In this document: positions 8,462-17,352 of the stretch, one piece after another
How the letters are laid out: each line of letters opens with the position of its first letter
Numbering within the stretch: the stretch's first letter is position 1
NCBI GenBank assembly: GCA_036734025.1
Contig: DAIMZI010000001.1
Coordinates: 124,001 to 188,000 of the forward strand
Origin: DAIMZI01 sp036734025
Lineage (GTDB): Bacteria; Pseudomonadota; Alphaproteobacteria; Rhizobiales; Rhodomicrobiaceae
Reading direction: 5' to 3'
Length of the DNA: 64,000 nucleotides
Notes under the pieces: generated by a model
The model's input: only the letters and a program-made list of their open reading frames with translations
The model's database searches: none
Told to the model about the DNA's origin: nothing
Translations under genes and position numbers: made by a program

Positions 8462-8657
8462 CCGGCGCGGCCATGAGGCTGGTTGGCGCTTGAACCCGAC
8501 TGCCTCCGGCTCGCTTCGCTTTCAGGCCCGGCGGCCCGGCAGGGCGCCGTGATTGCCCGCCGATCTTCCGGAGATGCAGATCACGCGGGAGCACGCTGGC
8601 GATTTCGCAACCGTCTTACCTGCGCGTTTCATGCCACTTTGATGTCATAGGGACCCA
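8462..8657 (+). other. Remainder of the 314 bp pdhA-pdhB spacer
   Basis: No gene is supported here. The stretch is GC-rich with short self-complementary segments (CTGCC...GGCAG around GGCCCGGCGGCCCGG, near 8500-8545) that could form a hairpin, but no T-run follows, so it is not a clear terminator. An AGGGA ribosome site near 8651 serves pdhB. Confidence 0.4.
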
Positions 8658-10031
8658 ATGCCGACAGAAGTTCTGATGCCCGCGCTTTCGCCCACCATGG
8701 AAGAGGGCAAGCTCGCCAAGTGGCTCAAGGCCGAAGGCGACGATATCGTATCGGGCGACGTCATCGCCGAGATCGAGACCGACAAGGCGACGATGGAAGT
8801 CGAAGCCGTCGATGAGGGCAAGCTCGGCAAGATCCTGGTTGCCGAGGGCACCGAAGGCGTCAAGGTCAACACGCCGATCGCCATCATCCTCGGCAATGGC
8901 GAGGATGTGCCCGCAGACGCGCCCGCCAAGCCTGCCGCCACCTCGTCGGCGAAACCGGCGGCCGCCGCGCCCGCTGCGCCAACGATCATGACCCGGCCCA
9001 GCCAGGCCGAGCCGATCGCCGACCCAGATGTGCCTGAAGGCACCGAATTCCTTAGCCAGACCGTGCGCGAGGCACTGCGCGACGCCATGGCCGAGGAGAT
9101 GCGCGCCGATCCCGAGGTGTTCATCATGGGCGAGGAAGTCGCCGAATATGAAGGCGCCTACAAGGTCACCCAGGGGCTGTTGGCAGAATTCGGCGCCGCT
9201 CGCGTGGTCGATACACCGATCACGGAATATGGCATCGCCGGGGTTGGCGTCGGCGCTGCATTCGCCGGCCTGAAGCCGATCGTGGAGTTCATGACCTGGA
9301 ACTTCGCCATGCAGGCGATCGACCACATCGTCAATTCGGCGGCCAAGACGCTCTACATGTCGGGCGGTCAGATGCGCTGCCCCATCGTCTTTCGCGGCCC
9401 CAATGGCGCGGCCTCGCGCGTCGCCGCCCAGCACAGCCAGTGCTATTCCGCCTGGTATGCCCATGTGCCCGGCCTGAAGGTCATCGCGCCTTATTCAGCG
9501 GCCGATGCCAAGGGCCTTTTGAAAGCTGCCATCCGCGATCCCAACCCGGTGGTATTCCTGGAAAACGAGATGCTGTATGGGACGAGCTTCGAAGTGCCCA
9601 GGCTCGATGACTGGGTGCTGCCGATCGGCAAGGCCAGGATCGTGCGCGCAGGCGATGATGTCACTATCGTCTCGTTCGCCCGCGGCATGGTCTATTCGCT
9701 GGAGGCCGCCGAGACGCTGGCCGCAGAAGGTATCAACGCCGAGGTCATCGACCTGCGCACGCTGCGCCCTCTCGACATGGCAAGCGTCATCGCCTCGGTG
9801 AAGAAGACCAACCGTATCGTGGTGGTGCAGGAGGCCTGGCCGATCGCCTCGATTGCCTCGGAGGTCTGCGCGCGCGTCGCCATGGAGGCGTTCGATCACC
9901 TGGATGCGCCGCCCGCCGCCGTTACGGGCGCAGATGTTCCCATGCCCTATGCCGCCAATCTGGAAAAGCTCGCCCTGCCGAGCGCCGCTCAGGTGGTAGC
10001 CGCGGCGAAATCCGTATTGTATATGGGCTGA
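8658..10031 (+). CDS. pdhB: Pyruvate dehydrogenase E1 component, beta subunit with lipoyl domain
   Basis: 457 residues, longer than a plain E1-beta (about 330) because of an N-terminal lipoyl domain. Residues 1-80 form the lipoyl domain with the lipoylated Lys43 in EIETDKATMEVEA; an Ala/Pro-rich linker covers about 85-120; the transketolase-like pyrimidine-binding and C-terminal domains follow (VREALRDAMAEEM, VVDTPITEYGIAG, GLKVIAPYSAADAKG). The extra lipoyl domain on E1-beta is characteristic of alphaproteobacterial complexes. Partner of pdhA; needs lipA, encoded about 6 kb downstream, for cofactor. Confidence 0.96.
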   Translation: MPTEVLMPALSPTMEEGKLAKWLKAEGDDIVSGDVIAEIETDKATMEVEAVDEGKLGKILVAEGTEGVKVNTPIAIILGNGEDVPADAPAKPAATSSAKPAAAAPAAPTIMTRPSQAEPIADPDVPEGTEFLSQTVREALRDAMAEEMRADPEVFIMGEEVAEYEGAYKVTQGLLAEFGAARVVDTPITEYGIAGVGVGAAFAGLKPIVEFMTWNFAMQAIDHIVNSAAKTLYMSGGQMRCPIVFRGPNGAASRVAAQHSQCYSAWYAHVPGLKVIAPYSAADAKGLLKAAIRDPNPVVFLENEMLYGTSFEVPRLDDWVLPIGKARIVRAGDDVTIVSFARGMVYSLEAAETLAAEGINAEVIDLRTLRPLDMASVIASVKKTNRIVVVQEAWPIASIASEVCARVAMEAFDHLDAPPAAVTGADVPMPYAANLEKLALPSAAQVVAAAKSVLYMG

Positions 10032-10062
10032 CCCCGCAAGCGCGCGGGGTGGGGGAATAGTC

Positions 10063-10269
10063 GTGCCAGAGCCGAGCCTGATCGACGACACGCAATTGCG
10101 CATCATGGCCGCCGACACGGTTCTGCCGGTGGCGCCATTGATGTCCGGCTGCATCTGCGCCTTCATCGCGGGGCTGCCCACAGGCCTGGGACTGTTCGCA
10201 GCCGTCTGCTTCGTGGTGGTGTACATGACATTCCTCTATTCCCGGCCACGAACGGCCAAGCCGACGTGA
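10063..10269 (+). CDS. Small two-helix membrane protein in the pdh operon
   Basis: 68 residues from a GTG start 31 bp after pdhB. Two hydrophobic segments (about residues 20-38 and 40-60), the second ending in basic SRPRTAKP; no family recognised. Genes before and after are on the same strand with small gaps, so it is probably co-transcribed with pdhB and the next membrane gene. The assignment as a gene rests on position and hydrophobic pattern. The 31 bp gap holds a GC hairpin (CCCCGC...GCGGGG) without a T-run. Confidence 0.6.
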   Translation: MPEPSLIDDTQLRIMAADTVLPVAPLMSGCICAFIAGLPTGLGLFAAVCFVVVYMTFLYSRPRTAKPT

Positions 10270-10288
10270 GCGGGCCCGGAGAGCACAT

Positions 10289-10714
10289 ATGGAGATGACA
10301 TTCGGCGATCTCACCCAGAGCCGCATCGATGTCGCGAGCTTCATCCTCGCCCTGTTCTCGGTGTTCTTCACCATCGTCTCGGCCTATATCGCCGCGCTTT
10401 ATTTCTTTCTCGGCGCTTCGGGGCTGGGATTGCGGCTGCTGGCATTCTTCATCCTGACGATGAGTTTCCTGTTTCTCGGTGGCATGGCGTTCACCGTGAG
10501 CGATCTGATCGAGGTCATCATCGCCGCCTGGAACCGCGCCGAAATTCCCGTCACCTCGCCCGAGCGCCTGCGCGGCCTGCTATTCTTAAACGGCAGCAAT
10601 TTCATCTTTTACTATGTCGGTGCATTGCTTGGCTGGGCGGTCGCGTTTATCGTCTACATGGCGCTGGCCTATTTGACATTCGGCTATCGCTGGCGTTCCG
10701 GCGCGTCTTCATGA
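10289..10714 (+). CDS. Membrane protein of unknown function in the pdh operon
   Basis: 141 residues with about three to four membrane helices (near 15-45, 48-72 and 103-130) separated by a short charged stretch (AAWNRAEIPVTSPERLRG). I do not recognise the family. It starts 19 bp after the preceding small membrane protein and ends 29 bp before pdhC, both on the same strand. Composition resembles the neighbours, so there is no sign of recent transfer. Its job in or beside the pyruvate dehydrogenase operon is unknown. Confidence 0.75.
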   Translation: MEMTFGDLTQSRIDVASFILALFSVFFTIVSAYIAALYFFLGASGLGLRLLAFFILTMSFLFLGGMAFTVSDLIEVIIAAWNRAEIPVTSPERLRGLLFLNGSNFIFYYVGALLGWAVAFIVYMALAYLTFGYRWRSGASS

Positions 10715-10743
10715 TCAACCCATAAGTCCAAACGGATACCGCC

Positions 10744-12093
10744 ATGCCGATCCCGATATTGATGCCCGCTTTGTCGCCAACCATGGAAGAGGGCAAGCTG
10801 TCCAAATGGCTGGTCAAGGAAGGTGACGCCGTGGCCGCCGGCGATGTGATCGCGGAAATCGAGACCGACAAGGCCACCATGGAAGTCGAGGCCGTCGAGG
10901 AAGGGACGCTCGGCCGGATCCTCGTGGGCGAAGGGACCGAGGGCGTGGCCGTCAACAGGCCCATCGCGCTGCTGCTTGGCGAGGGCGAGCAGGCGAGCGA
11001 ACTGGAAGGGTTTGCAGCCGCCAGCGCGGCCAGTCAACCAGCCAGCCAAGGCGCCGCTGCGGCCGAACCGGAAAAGCCGCAGGTCGCAGCCTCGCAGGGC
11101 GCAGAAAAAATGCAGACCTTGGGCGCCAATGGCCAGGGCGGGCGCATCATGGCGTCGCCGCTGGCCCGGCGCATAGCGGCGCAATCGGGCCTCGACCTGT
11201 CGCAGATCGCAGGCTCGGGCCCGCACGGACGGATCATCAAGCGCGATGTCATGAAGCGCGATGTCATGGGCATCGAGCCGCAGGCCCAGGACGCCCCGCC
11301 ATCATCAGCCAAGGCGCTGATACCGAGCGCTCCGGTATCGCCAAGCGCGCCGCGCGCCATCGGCGATGAGCAGATCCTCGCAATGTTCGAGGAGGGCAGC
11401 TACGAACTCGTGCCCCACGACAACATGCGCCGGACCATCGCCGAGCGCCTGACGCTGGCCAAGACGACCATCCCGCATTTTTATCTGTCGATCGACTGCG
11501 AACTCGACCAGCTCATGGCGGCTCGCCAGAACCTGAACGCGCGCGCGCCCAAGGACGGCGAGGGCGCTTACAAGCTGTCGGTCAACGACCTGATCATCAA
11601 GGCCATGGGACTGGCGCTGCGTGATGTGCCGCTGGCGAACGCGGTGTGGACCGAGCGCGGTATCCTCATCTCCCGACACACCGACATTGCCGTTGCCGTC
11701 GCCGTCGAGGGCGGGCTGTTCACGCCAGTGCTGCGCGATGTGGCGGAAAAAAGCCTCGTTCAGCTTTCGGCCGACATGAAGGACCTGGCGGCACGCGCAC
11801 GCAAGCGCCGGCTGGCGCCCCATGAATATCAAGGCGGCACCACGGCGATCTCCAACCTTGGCATGTTTGGCATCCGCCGGTTCGATGCGGTCATCAATCC
11901 GCCGCACGCCACGATCCTTTCGGTCGGTCAGGCCGAGCGCCGTCCCGTCGTCAAGGGCAACGACATCCGCATTGCAACCGTCATGTCCTGCACCTTGTCT
12001 TGTGATCACCGAGTGGTCGATGGCGCGCTGGGCGCACAGCTTCTTGCTGCCTTCAAGGGCTTCATCGAAGAGCCTGTAATGATGCTTATTTGA
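10744..12093 (+). CDS. pdhC: Pyruvate dehydrogenase E2, dihydrolipoamide acetyltransferase
   Basis: Core of the pyruvate dehydrogenase complex; transfers acetyl from the lipoyl arm to CoA. 449 residues with one lipoyl domain (residues 1-80, Lys43 in ETDKATMEVEA), an Ala/Gln-rich linker (about 85-130), a peripheral-subunit-binding domain (about 132-170, ASPLARRIAAQSGLDLSQIAGSGPHGRI), a second linker, and the catalytic domain ending in the DHRVVDGALGAQ active-site motif near 421. Its lipoyl domain is very similar to that of pdhB, so the complex carries two kinds of swinging arm. Confidence 0.97.
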   Translation: MPIPILMPALSPTMEEGKLSKWLVKEGDAVAAGDVIAEIETDKATMEVEAVEEGTLGRILVGEGTEGVAVNRPIALLLGEGEQASELEGFAAASAASQPASQGAAAAEPEKPQVAASQGAEKMQTLGANGQGGRIMASPLARRIAAQSGLDLSQIAGSGPHGRIIKRDVMKRDVMGIEPQAQDAPPSSAKALIPSAPVSPSAPRAIGDEQILAMFEEGSYELVPHDNMRRTIAERLTLAKTTIPHFYLSIDCELDQLMAARQNLNARAPKDGEGAYKLSVNDLIIKAMGLALRDVPLANAVWTERGILISRHTDIAVAVAVEGGLFTPVLRDVAEKSLVQLSADMKDLAARARKRRLAPHEYQGGTTAISNLGMFGIRRFDAVINPPHATILSVGQAERRPVVKGNDIRIATVMSCTLSCDHRVVDGALGAQLLAAFKGFIEEPVMMLI

Positions 12094-12153
12094 ATATGTG
12101 TTAAATCCAAGCATCGGTTATTGGCGGTACCATGTCATTCAGAGGGGGTCAGA

Positions 12154-12885
12154 ATGGAGACAGCACGCCAGGAAACTTACAGGATTGATTTCCCAGTCAT
12201 CGTATCTGCTGTTGCGGTTTTCTTGTTCATCTTTATCGCGCTTTATTTCGTTGACAGCGTGCTTTCTGAAGCAAGCACATTGAAAGAAGTCTTCAAGGTT
12301 CTCGTGCCCGCCGCGGCCATCCCGCTTTTCCATAGCATATCGACGCGTCTGCGCGACAAACGCGAGCCACACCTGCCCGATGGCCGCCTGGTCTATCGCA
12401 ACATGTTCATTTCCGCGATCATCATCGCGCTCTTGCTGTTCGTAGCGCTGCAATTCCTGTCCATGCTCGCTGGCATGTCTGCAACCGTCAGCAGCATGCA
12501 ACTGACCAACGGGCAGAACCCGCAGGTCACAGGCGTCATTCTGCAAAACATCGGCGCATTGATCATCATTCCCACGATGATTGTTGCCAGCCTCGTGATC
12601 GGGTGGCTGCTGGCACGCAATCGGGTGGACAAGCCGCTGCGCTTCAGCCTCTATTTTGCAGCAGCGCTGGCGGTTCTCGGCGTGACGGACCTGATTTATG
12701 TGCTGAGCGACACCCATGCGCAGGCGGTGCTGTTTGCCGGACAGGATGATGGCGCGCTCCTTTTCGCCGTGGGCAGCATCATCACCCGCCCCGTGATATG
12801 CAGCATTTCCCTGCTGCTGGGTTTCATGCTCAGTTCGGTGTGGCGGCGCCTGTTCGAGCGGCCGCCTGCGCCCTCTGCAGCGTGA
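12154..12885 (+). CDS. Multi-pass membrane protein between pdhC and lpd
   Basis: 243 residues from the ATG at 12154, which has AGAGGGGG seven to twelve bases upstream; an in-frame TTG at 12121 is less likely. About six hydrophobic helices (near 13-33, 46-58, 80-104, 128-150, 160-182 and 205-228) make it an integral inner-membrane protein. No recognised motif or family. It is followed by a short spacer and then lpd. Third membrane protein in the pdh operon, after those at 10063 and 10289. Codon use is a little less GC-rich at the start than in pdhC. Confidence 0.8.
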   Translation: METARQETYRIDFPVIVSAVAVFLFIFIALYFVDSVLSEASTLKEVFKVLVPAAAIPLFHSISTRLRDKREPHLPDGRLVYRNMFISAIIIALLLFVALQFLSMLAGMSATVSSMQLTNGQNPQVTGVILQNIGALIIIPTMIVASLVIGWLLARNRVDKPLRFSLYFAAALAVLGVTDLIYVLSDTHAQAVLFAGQDDGALLFAVGSIITRPVICSISLLLGFMLSSVWRRLFERPPAPSAA

Positions 12886-12975
12886 TGCACCGGCCTTCGC
12901 CATTGTGCACGGCGTAGGCCAGCGTCTTTTTTTTCGGGAACACCCGGTGTGCCCTCGCACGTGCAGGAGAAGATC

Positions 12976-14382
12976 ATGGCTGAAACCTCGTTCGATCTGA
13001 TTGTCATTGGCGCAGGGCCGGGCGGCTATGTCGCGGCTATCCGCGCTGCGCAACTCGGCATGAAGGCGGCCGTGGTCGAGCGCGAGCATCTCGGAGGCAT
13101 CTGCCTCAACTGGGGCTGCATCCCTACCAAGGCGCTTTTGCGTACCGCCGAGGTCTATCACCTTATGCAAAATGCCGGGGAGTTCGGCCTGTCGGTGAAG
13201 GACGTCGGCTTTGACATCGACAAGGTGGTGAAGCGCTCGCGCAAGATAGCCGGCAAGCTGGCCGGCGGCGTCGGCTATCTGCTCAAAAAGAACAAGGTGA
13301 CGGTGTTCGATGCCAGGGCGCGGCTGAATGGTCCGGGGCGGGTGAGCCTGAGCGGCAAGGACGGCGCAGACCTGCCGGAGCTGAGCGCCAAGCACATCAT
13401 CATCGCGACAGGCGCGCGGGCGCGCACGCTTCCCGGGCTTGAGCCCGACGGCAAGCTGATCTGGACCTACCGGGAAGCCATGGTGCCGGAGATGATGCCC
13501 GCCTCGCTGCTGGTGATCGGATCTGGCGCGATCGGCATCGAATTCGCCAGCTTCTTCCGGTCGATGGGAGCCGAAGTGACGGTCGTCGAGGTCATGGACC
13601 GCATTCTGCCCGTAGAAGACGAGGAGATTTCCCTGCTGGCGCGCAAGGCGTTTGAAAAGCAGGGCATGACCATCCACACCGGTGCAAGCGTTGATGCGCT
13701 CGAGCCGGCCAGGAACCACGTCAAGGCGACGATCAAACTGTCAGACGGCAAGATCGAGGGCGCGAAGTTCGACCGCGCCGTGCTGGCGATCGGGATCACC
13801 GGCAATGTCGAGGATCTGGGGCTGGAAGAGGCTGGCGTGAAGATCGAGCGCGGCCACATCGTCATCGACGAATGGTGCCGTACGGGCGTACCGGGCATCT
13901 ACGCCATCGGCGATGTCGTCGGCCCGCCGTGGCTTGCCCACAAGGCCAGCCACGAAGGCGTCATCTGCGTGGAGAAGATCGCCGGCGTCAACGACGTGCA
14001 TCCGCTGAAGACCGGCAACATACCCGGCTGCACCTATTGCGCTCCGCAGATCGCTTCTGTCGGCATGACCGAGGCCGCGGCCAGGGCGGCAGGCCATGAG
14101 ATCCGGGTCGGGCGCTTCCCCTATCAGGGCAACGGCAAGGCCATTGCGCTGGGCGAGCCTGAAGGCCTGATCAAGACGATATTCGACGCCAAGACCGGCG
14201 AGTTGCTCGGCGCGCACATGATCGGCGCAGAAGTGACCGAACTCATCCAGGGCTATGGGATCGCCAAGACGCTGGAGACCACCGAAGCCGAGTTGATGCA
14301 TACGGTATTCCCGCACCCGACCCTGTCCGAGATGATGCATGAATCCGTGCTCGATGCGTATGGCCGCGTCATTCACATTTGA
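12976..14382 (+). CDS. lpd: Dihydrolipoyl dehydrogenase (E3)
   Basis: FAD flavoprotein that reoxidises dihydrolipoyl groups with NAD+. 468 residues from ATG at 12976 (CAGGAGA upstream); the longer frame has no better site. Visible features: N-terminal FAD fold VIGAGPGGYVAAIRAAQ, the redox-active disulfide GGICLNWGCIPTKAL near residues 43-48, NAD fold LLVIGSGAIGIEFAS, the second FAD contact IYAIGDVVGPPWLAHKA, and the C-terminal catalytic HPHPTLSEMMHES-type segment. The ICLNWGCIPTKAL form is typical of the E3 copy placed in pdh operons. Confidence 0.97.
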   Translation: MAETSFDLIVIGAGPGGYVAAIRAAQLGMKAAVVEREHLGGICLNWGCIPTKALLRTAEVYHLMQNAGEFGLSVKDVGFDIDKVVKRSRKIAGKLAGGVGYLLKKNKVTVFDARARLNGPGRVSLSGKDGADLPELSAKHIIIATGARARTLPGLEPDGKLIWTYREAMVPEMMPASLLVIGSGAIGIEFASFFRSMGAEVTVVEVMDRILPVEDEEISLLARKAFEKQGMTIHTGASVDALEPARNHVKATIKLSDGKIEGAKFDRAVLAIGITGNVEDLGLEEAGVKIERGHIVIDEWCRTGVPGIYAIGDVVGPPWLAHKASHEGVICVEKIAGVNDVHPLKTGNIPGCTYCAPQIASVGMTEAAARAAGHEIRVGRFPYQGNGKAIALGEPEGLIKTIFDAKTGELLGAHMIGAEVTELIQGYGIAKTLETTEAELMHTVFPHPTLSEMMHESVLDAYGRVIHI

Positions 14383-14484
14383 TCGCGCGCTGCGACGGCG
14401 CTAGAAGCAGACGACAAGACAAATCGCGATCGCGCGGGCGCCCGGCCATTTTGCCCGCCATCGTTCCATCCGTAGAAGGTCGAT

Positions 14485-15666
14485 ATGGCACGTTTGCTCC
14501 TGAGCCTTTCTCTCGCGCTTTGCGCGCTGCTGGTCTCAAGCGCGGCACATCCCGTGTTCGCCGATCCCGATCGCGACCTGTGGGAGGCTGGCGCGCGTGT
14601 CGACGTCAGCGCGGATGGCCGCGATGATGTCGGCGTGGCCGGCGCCAGCGTGCGTGTGCGCGGGCGGGTCGCGAAGGACATATTCGCCGCCGGCGCCATC
14701 GTCGAGATCAATGCGGCGGCGGGCGGTGACGTGTTCGCTGCGGGAAGCCGGGTTTCGGTCGCCGGGCAGGTTGGCGGCGAATTGTGGGCCGCGGGCGCGG
14801 AAGTCTCGCTTGCAGCGCGGGTTATGGGCGTGGCGCAACTGGCCGGCGCGTCGGTGATCATCGAGGCTCAGTCGGTGCTGAGCAGCAATCTGGCGGCGGC
14901 CGCAGCGCTCGTCGATTATCGCGGCACAAGCGCAGCCTCCATAGAGCTTTCGGGCGATGAGGTCATCTTCTCCGGCCAGACCGACGGGCCCGTGACCATC
15001 CGCGCGCGCAGCGTGCGCATCACCGACGCCGCAAGGATCAGCGGCGATGTCGAGATTTACTCGCAGCAGCGCCCCGATATATCGCCCGCAGCCCAGATCA
15101 GCGGCCGGCTGAGCACGCTCGGACTTGAGGAAATGGACATGCCGGGTGCCGGCGGCGCGGCGTTCGCGCTCTTCATATTGATGCCTGCCGTTTTCGCATT
15201 GAGCGCGCTGGTGCTGGGGCTGATCGCGGTGTGGCTGGTTCGCGGCAGTGTCGAGCAGACCATCGACACGCTCATGGACCGGCCTGCTGGAAGTCTGCTG
15301 CGCGGGTTCTTGGCGCTGGTTCTGACAGTGCTCGGCGCGATCTTGCTGATTGTGCTGCTCATCGGCTTGCCGCTCGGTCTTGCGCTCATGCTCATTATCC
15401 CGGCGCTGCTCATCCTCGGCTACAGTTCTGCAAGCTTTGGTCTTGGTGAATGGGTGGCGAACCGCGCTGGAAATCCGAAGGGGGCAGGCGGGCGCATCCT
15501 GCTGCTTGGTCTGGGCGCGCTCATCCTGATGTTGCTGACGCTCATTCCGTTTGTCGGCGGGATCATCGGCTTCATCGGCATCCTGATGGGCATCGGTGCG
15601 CTCATCATCACGCTTGCATCGCGTCTCGTGCCGGAAAATGCCGGCACGGGCGCACGCCAGATCTGA
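14485..15666 (+). CDS. Exported repeat protein with C-terminal membrane helices
   Basis: 393 residues in three zones: a signal peptide (about 1-27, LLLSLSLALCALLVSSAAHPVFA); a periplasmic zone of about 190 residues made of short degenerate repeats alternating V/A with G and D (for example DIFAAGAIVEINAAAGGDVFAAGSRVSVAG), like the stacked beta turns of polymer-forming/bactofilin-type proteins; and four or five membrane helices from about 230 to 385. I infer a membrane-anchored beta-solenoid; the function is unknown. It lies on the same strand between lpd (102 bp away) and lipA (126 bp away). Length and domain order suggest an intact gene. Confidence 0.8.
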   Translation: MARLLLSLSLALCALLVSSAAHPVFADPDRDLWEAGARVDVSADGRDDVGVAGASVRVRGRVAKDIFAAGAIVEINAAAGGDVFAAGSRVSVAGQVGGELWAAGAEVSLAARVMGVAQLAGASVIIEAQSVLSSNLAAAAALVDYRGTSAASIELSGDEVIFSGQTDGPVTIRARSVRITDAARISGDVEIYSQQRPDISPAAQISGRLSTLGLEEMDMPGAGGAAFALFILMPAVFALSALVLGLIAVWLVRGSVEQTIDTLMDRPAGSLLRGFLALVLTVLGAILLIVLLIGLPLGLALMLIIPALLILGYSSASFGLGEWVANRAGNPKGAGGRILLLGLGALILMLLTLIPFVGGIIGFIGILMGIGALIITLASRLVPENAGTGARQI

Positions 15667-15792
15667 GCGGGCGCGAACGCGGCGAAATGTCCGCCGGCTT
15701 TACCCGCAGTGCGTATGCGCCTATCTTCTAGTGACATTTGAACAAAGCCGGCCTGCGCCCCCGCGCGGCCCGCCTCTGGTCAGGATCATCGC

Positions 15793-16776
15793 ATGGTGAC
15801 ACTCATCGACAAGCGCCAGCCCGTTCTGCGCCACCCCGAAAAGCGCAACCGGCCCGACACGCCGCTGCTGCGCAAGCCTGACTGGATCCGCGTCAAGGCG
15901 CCAGGATCGCGCGCTTATGCCGAGACCCGCAACCTCATGCGCGAGCTGCAACTGGTCACGGTGTGTGAGGAAGCCGGCTGTCCCAACATCGGCGAATGCT
16001 GGGAAAAGAAGCATGCGACCATGATGATCATGGGCGAAATCTGTACGCGCGCCTGCGCATTCTGCAATGTGCGCACCGGCCGCCCCGACCCGCTCGATGG
16101 TGATGAGCCAGCCCGCGTCGGCGAAGCGGTCGCCCGGCTCGGCCTTGAGCATGTCGTCATCACCTCGGTGGATCGCGATGATCTGGACGATGGCGGCGCG
16201 GCACACTTTGCCGCCGTGATCTCGGCCATCCGCGCCGCTTCGCCGGCAACGACCATCGAAGTGCTGACACCCGACTTCCTGCGCAAGGACGGCGCACTGG
16301 AGCGCGTCATCGCCGCGCGGCCCGACGTTTTCAATCATAATCTGGAAACCGTGCCGTCGCTATATCCGACGATCCGCCCAGGGGCGCGCTATTTCCATTC
16401 GCTGCGCCTGCTTCAGCGCGCCAAGGAACTTGACGGCGAGGTCTTCACGAAATCGGGCATCATGGTGGGTCTTGGTGAAAACCGCGCTGAAGTGTTGCAG
16501 GTGATGGACGACATGCGCTGTGCCGATGTCGATTTCCTGACCATCGGCCAGTATCTGCAGCCGACGCGCAAACACGCCGCGATCGACCGCTTCGTCACGC
16601 CCGATGAATTCGCCGGATATGAGAGCGCGGCCTATGGCAAGAACTTCCTGATGGTCTCGGCTAGCCCGCTCACGCGCTCATCCTACCATGCCGGCGAGGA
16701 TTTCGCCCGGCTGTCGCGCGCGCGCAAGGCGGCGCTTCAGCGCCCGGCTGCAGAGCACACGCGGCCAGGTGCCTGA
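15793..16776 (+). CDS. lipA: Lipoyl synthase
   Basis: Radical-SAM enzyme that inserts two sulfurs into protein-bound octanoyl groups, producing the lipoyl cofactor of pdhB and pdhC. 327 residues. The auxiliary cluster cysteines are C58, C63 and C69 (CEEAGCPNIGEC), the radical-SAM cluster cysteines C84, C88 and C91 (CTRACAFC), and the C-terminal RSSYHAGE carries the conserved serine ligand. Same strand and close to the pdh genes, so supply of cofactor and consumer enzymes is physically linked. The C-terminal tail after residue 305 is basic and not conserved. Confidence 0.97.
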   Translation: MVTLIDKRQPVLRHPEKRNRPDTPLLRKPDWIRVKAPGSRAYAETRNLMRELQLVTVCEEAGCPNIGECWEKKHATMMIMGEICTRACAFCNVRTGRPDPLDGDEPARVGEAVARLGLEHVVITSVDRDDLDDGGAAHFAAVISAIRAASPATTIEVLTPDFLRKDGALERVIAARPDVFNHNLETVPSLYPTIRPGARYFHSLRLLQRAKELDGEVFTKSGIMVGLGENRAEVLQVMDDMRCADVDFLTIGQYLQPTRKHAAIDRFVTPDEFAGYESAAYGKNFLMVSASPLTRSSYHAGEDFARLSRARKAALQRPAAEHTRPGA

Positions 16777-16795
16777 GCGGCTTGACGGGGGCTCA

Positions 16796-17302
16796 ATGAA
16801 AAAATATGCAACGACCCGCCAGGTGCCCTATGGCCCTGATGAGATGTTCGCGCTGGTCGCAGATATCGAACGCTATCCGCTTTTCGTGCCATTGTGCGAG
16901 AGCCTGACCGTGCGCCGGCGCTCACCCGGCCCAAAAGGCGAGACCATCATTGCCGACATGACCGTGGCCTACCGGTTCTTGCGCGAATCCTTCATCACAC
17001 GTGTCGATCTGGTTCCAGATGAACGGCGCATCCTGGTCAATTATGTCGATGGACCGTTCCGTCATCTGGAGAACGAGTGGCGCTTCGTGCCATTGGCTGA
17101 ACAGGCGAGCGAGATCGTCTTCAAGCTCGAATACGAATTCCGCTCGATCCCGCTCGAAATGCTGATGGGGGCGATGTTCGACCGCGCCTTCCGCAAATTT
17201 GTCACCGCATTTGAAGCGCGCGCTGCGCTGATCCATGGCCCGGGGATGAAGACGGGCCTGAGTTCTGCCGGCCGTGGCAACGGCGAAGCGGTCAGCAGCT
17301 AG
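16796..17302 (+). CDS. COQ10/RatA-type START-like protein
   Basis: 168 residues from the ATG at 16796, a small SRPBCC/START-fold protein starting MKKYATTRQVPYGPDEMFALVADIERYPLFVPLCESL, the standard opening of the family that includes mitochondrial COQ10 and E. coli RatA. In alphaproteobacteria these are thought to bind ubiquinone-like lipids, which fits a gene following lipA and the pdh operon, but a ribosome-associated role has been proposed for RatA. It begins 20 bp after lipA. Its TAG stop is the first three bases of a dispersed repeat element. Confidence 0.88.
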   Translation: MKKYATTRQVPYGPDEMFALVADIERYPLFVPLCESLTVRRRSPGPKGETIIADMTVAYRFLRESFITRVDLVPDERRILVNYVDGPFRHLENEWRFVPLAEQASEIVFKLEYEFRSIPLEMLMGAMFDRAFRKFVTAFEARAALIHGPGMKTGLSSAGRGNGEAVSS

Positions 17303-17352
17303 GGCACTTCCAGCAAAAGTGGACGCCGGTTTCTTTGAACGAGATCTAGAGC
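17300..17352. repeat. Dispersed intergenic repeat, short copy
   Basis: Runs from the ratA-like TAG through the convergent mobA stop. It contains CAGCAAAAGTGG, CCGGTTT, TTTGAACG and GATCTAGAGCG and matches the longer element at 28060 in order. The copy lacks the inner inverted repeat of that element. Its TAG (17300-17302) ends the plus-strand gene and its CTAG (17346-17349) supplies the minus-strand mobA stop. Elements with this signature are common in Rhizobiales intergenic regions. Confidence 0.7.

Noticed and set aside
12139..13719. 526-codon open frame antisense to lpd
   Set aside because: Long antisense frames are expected opposite GC-rich genes; the protein has no family signal and the plus strand carries a clear Lpd.
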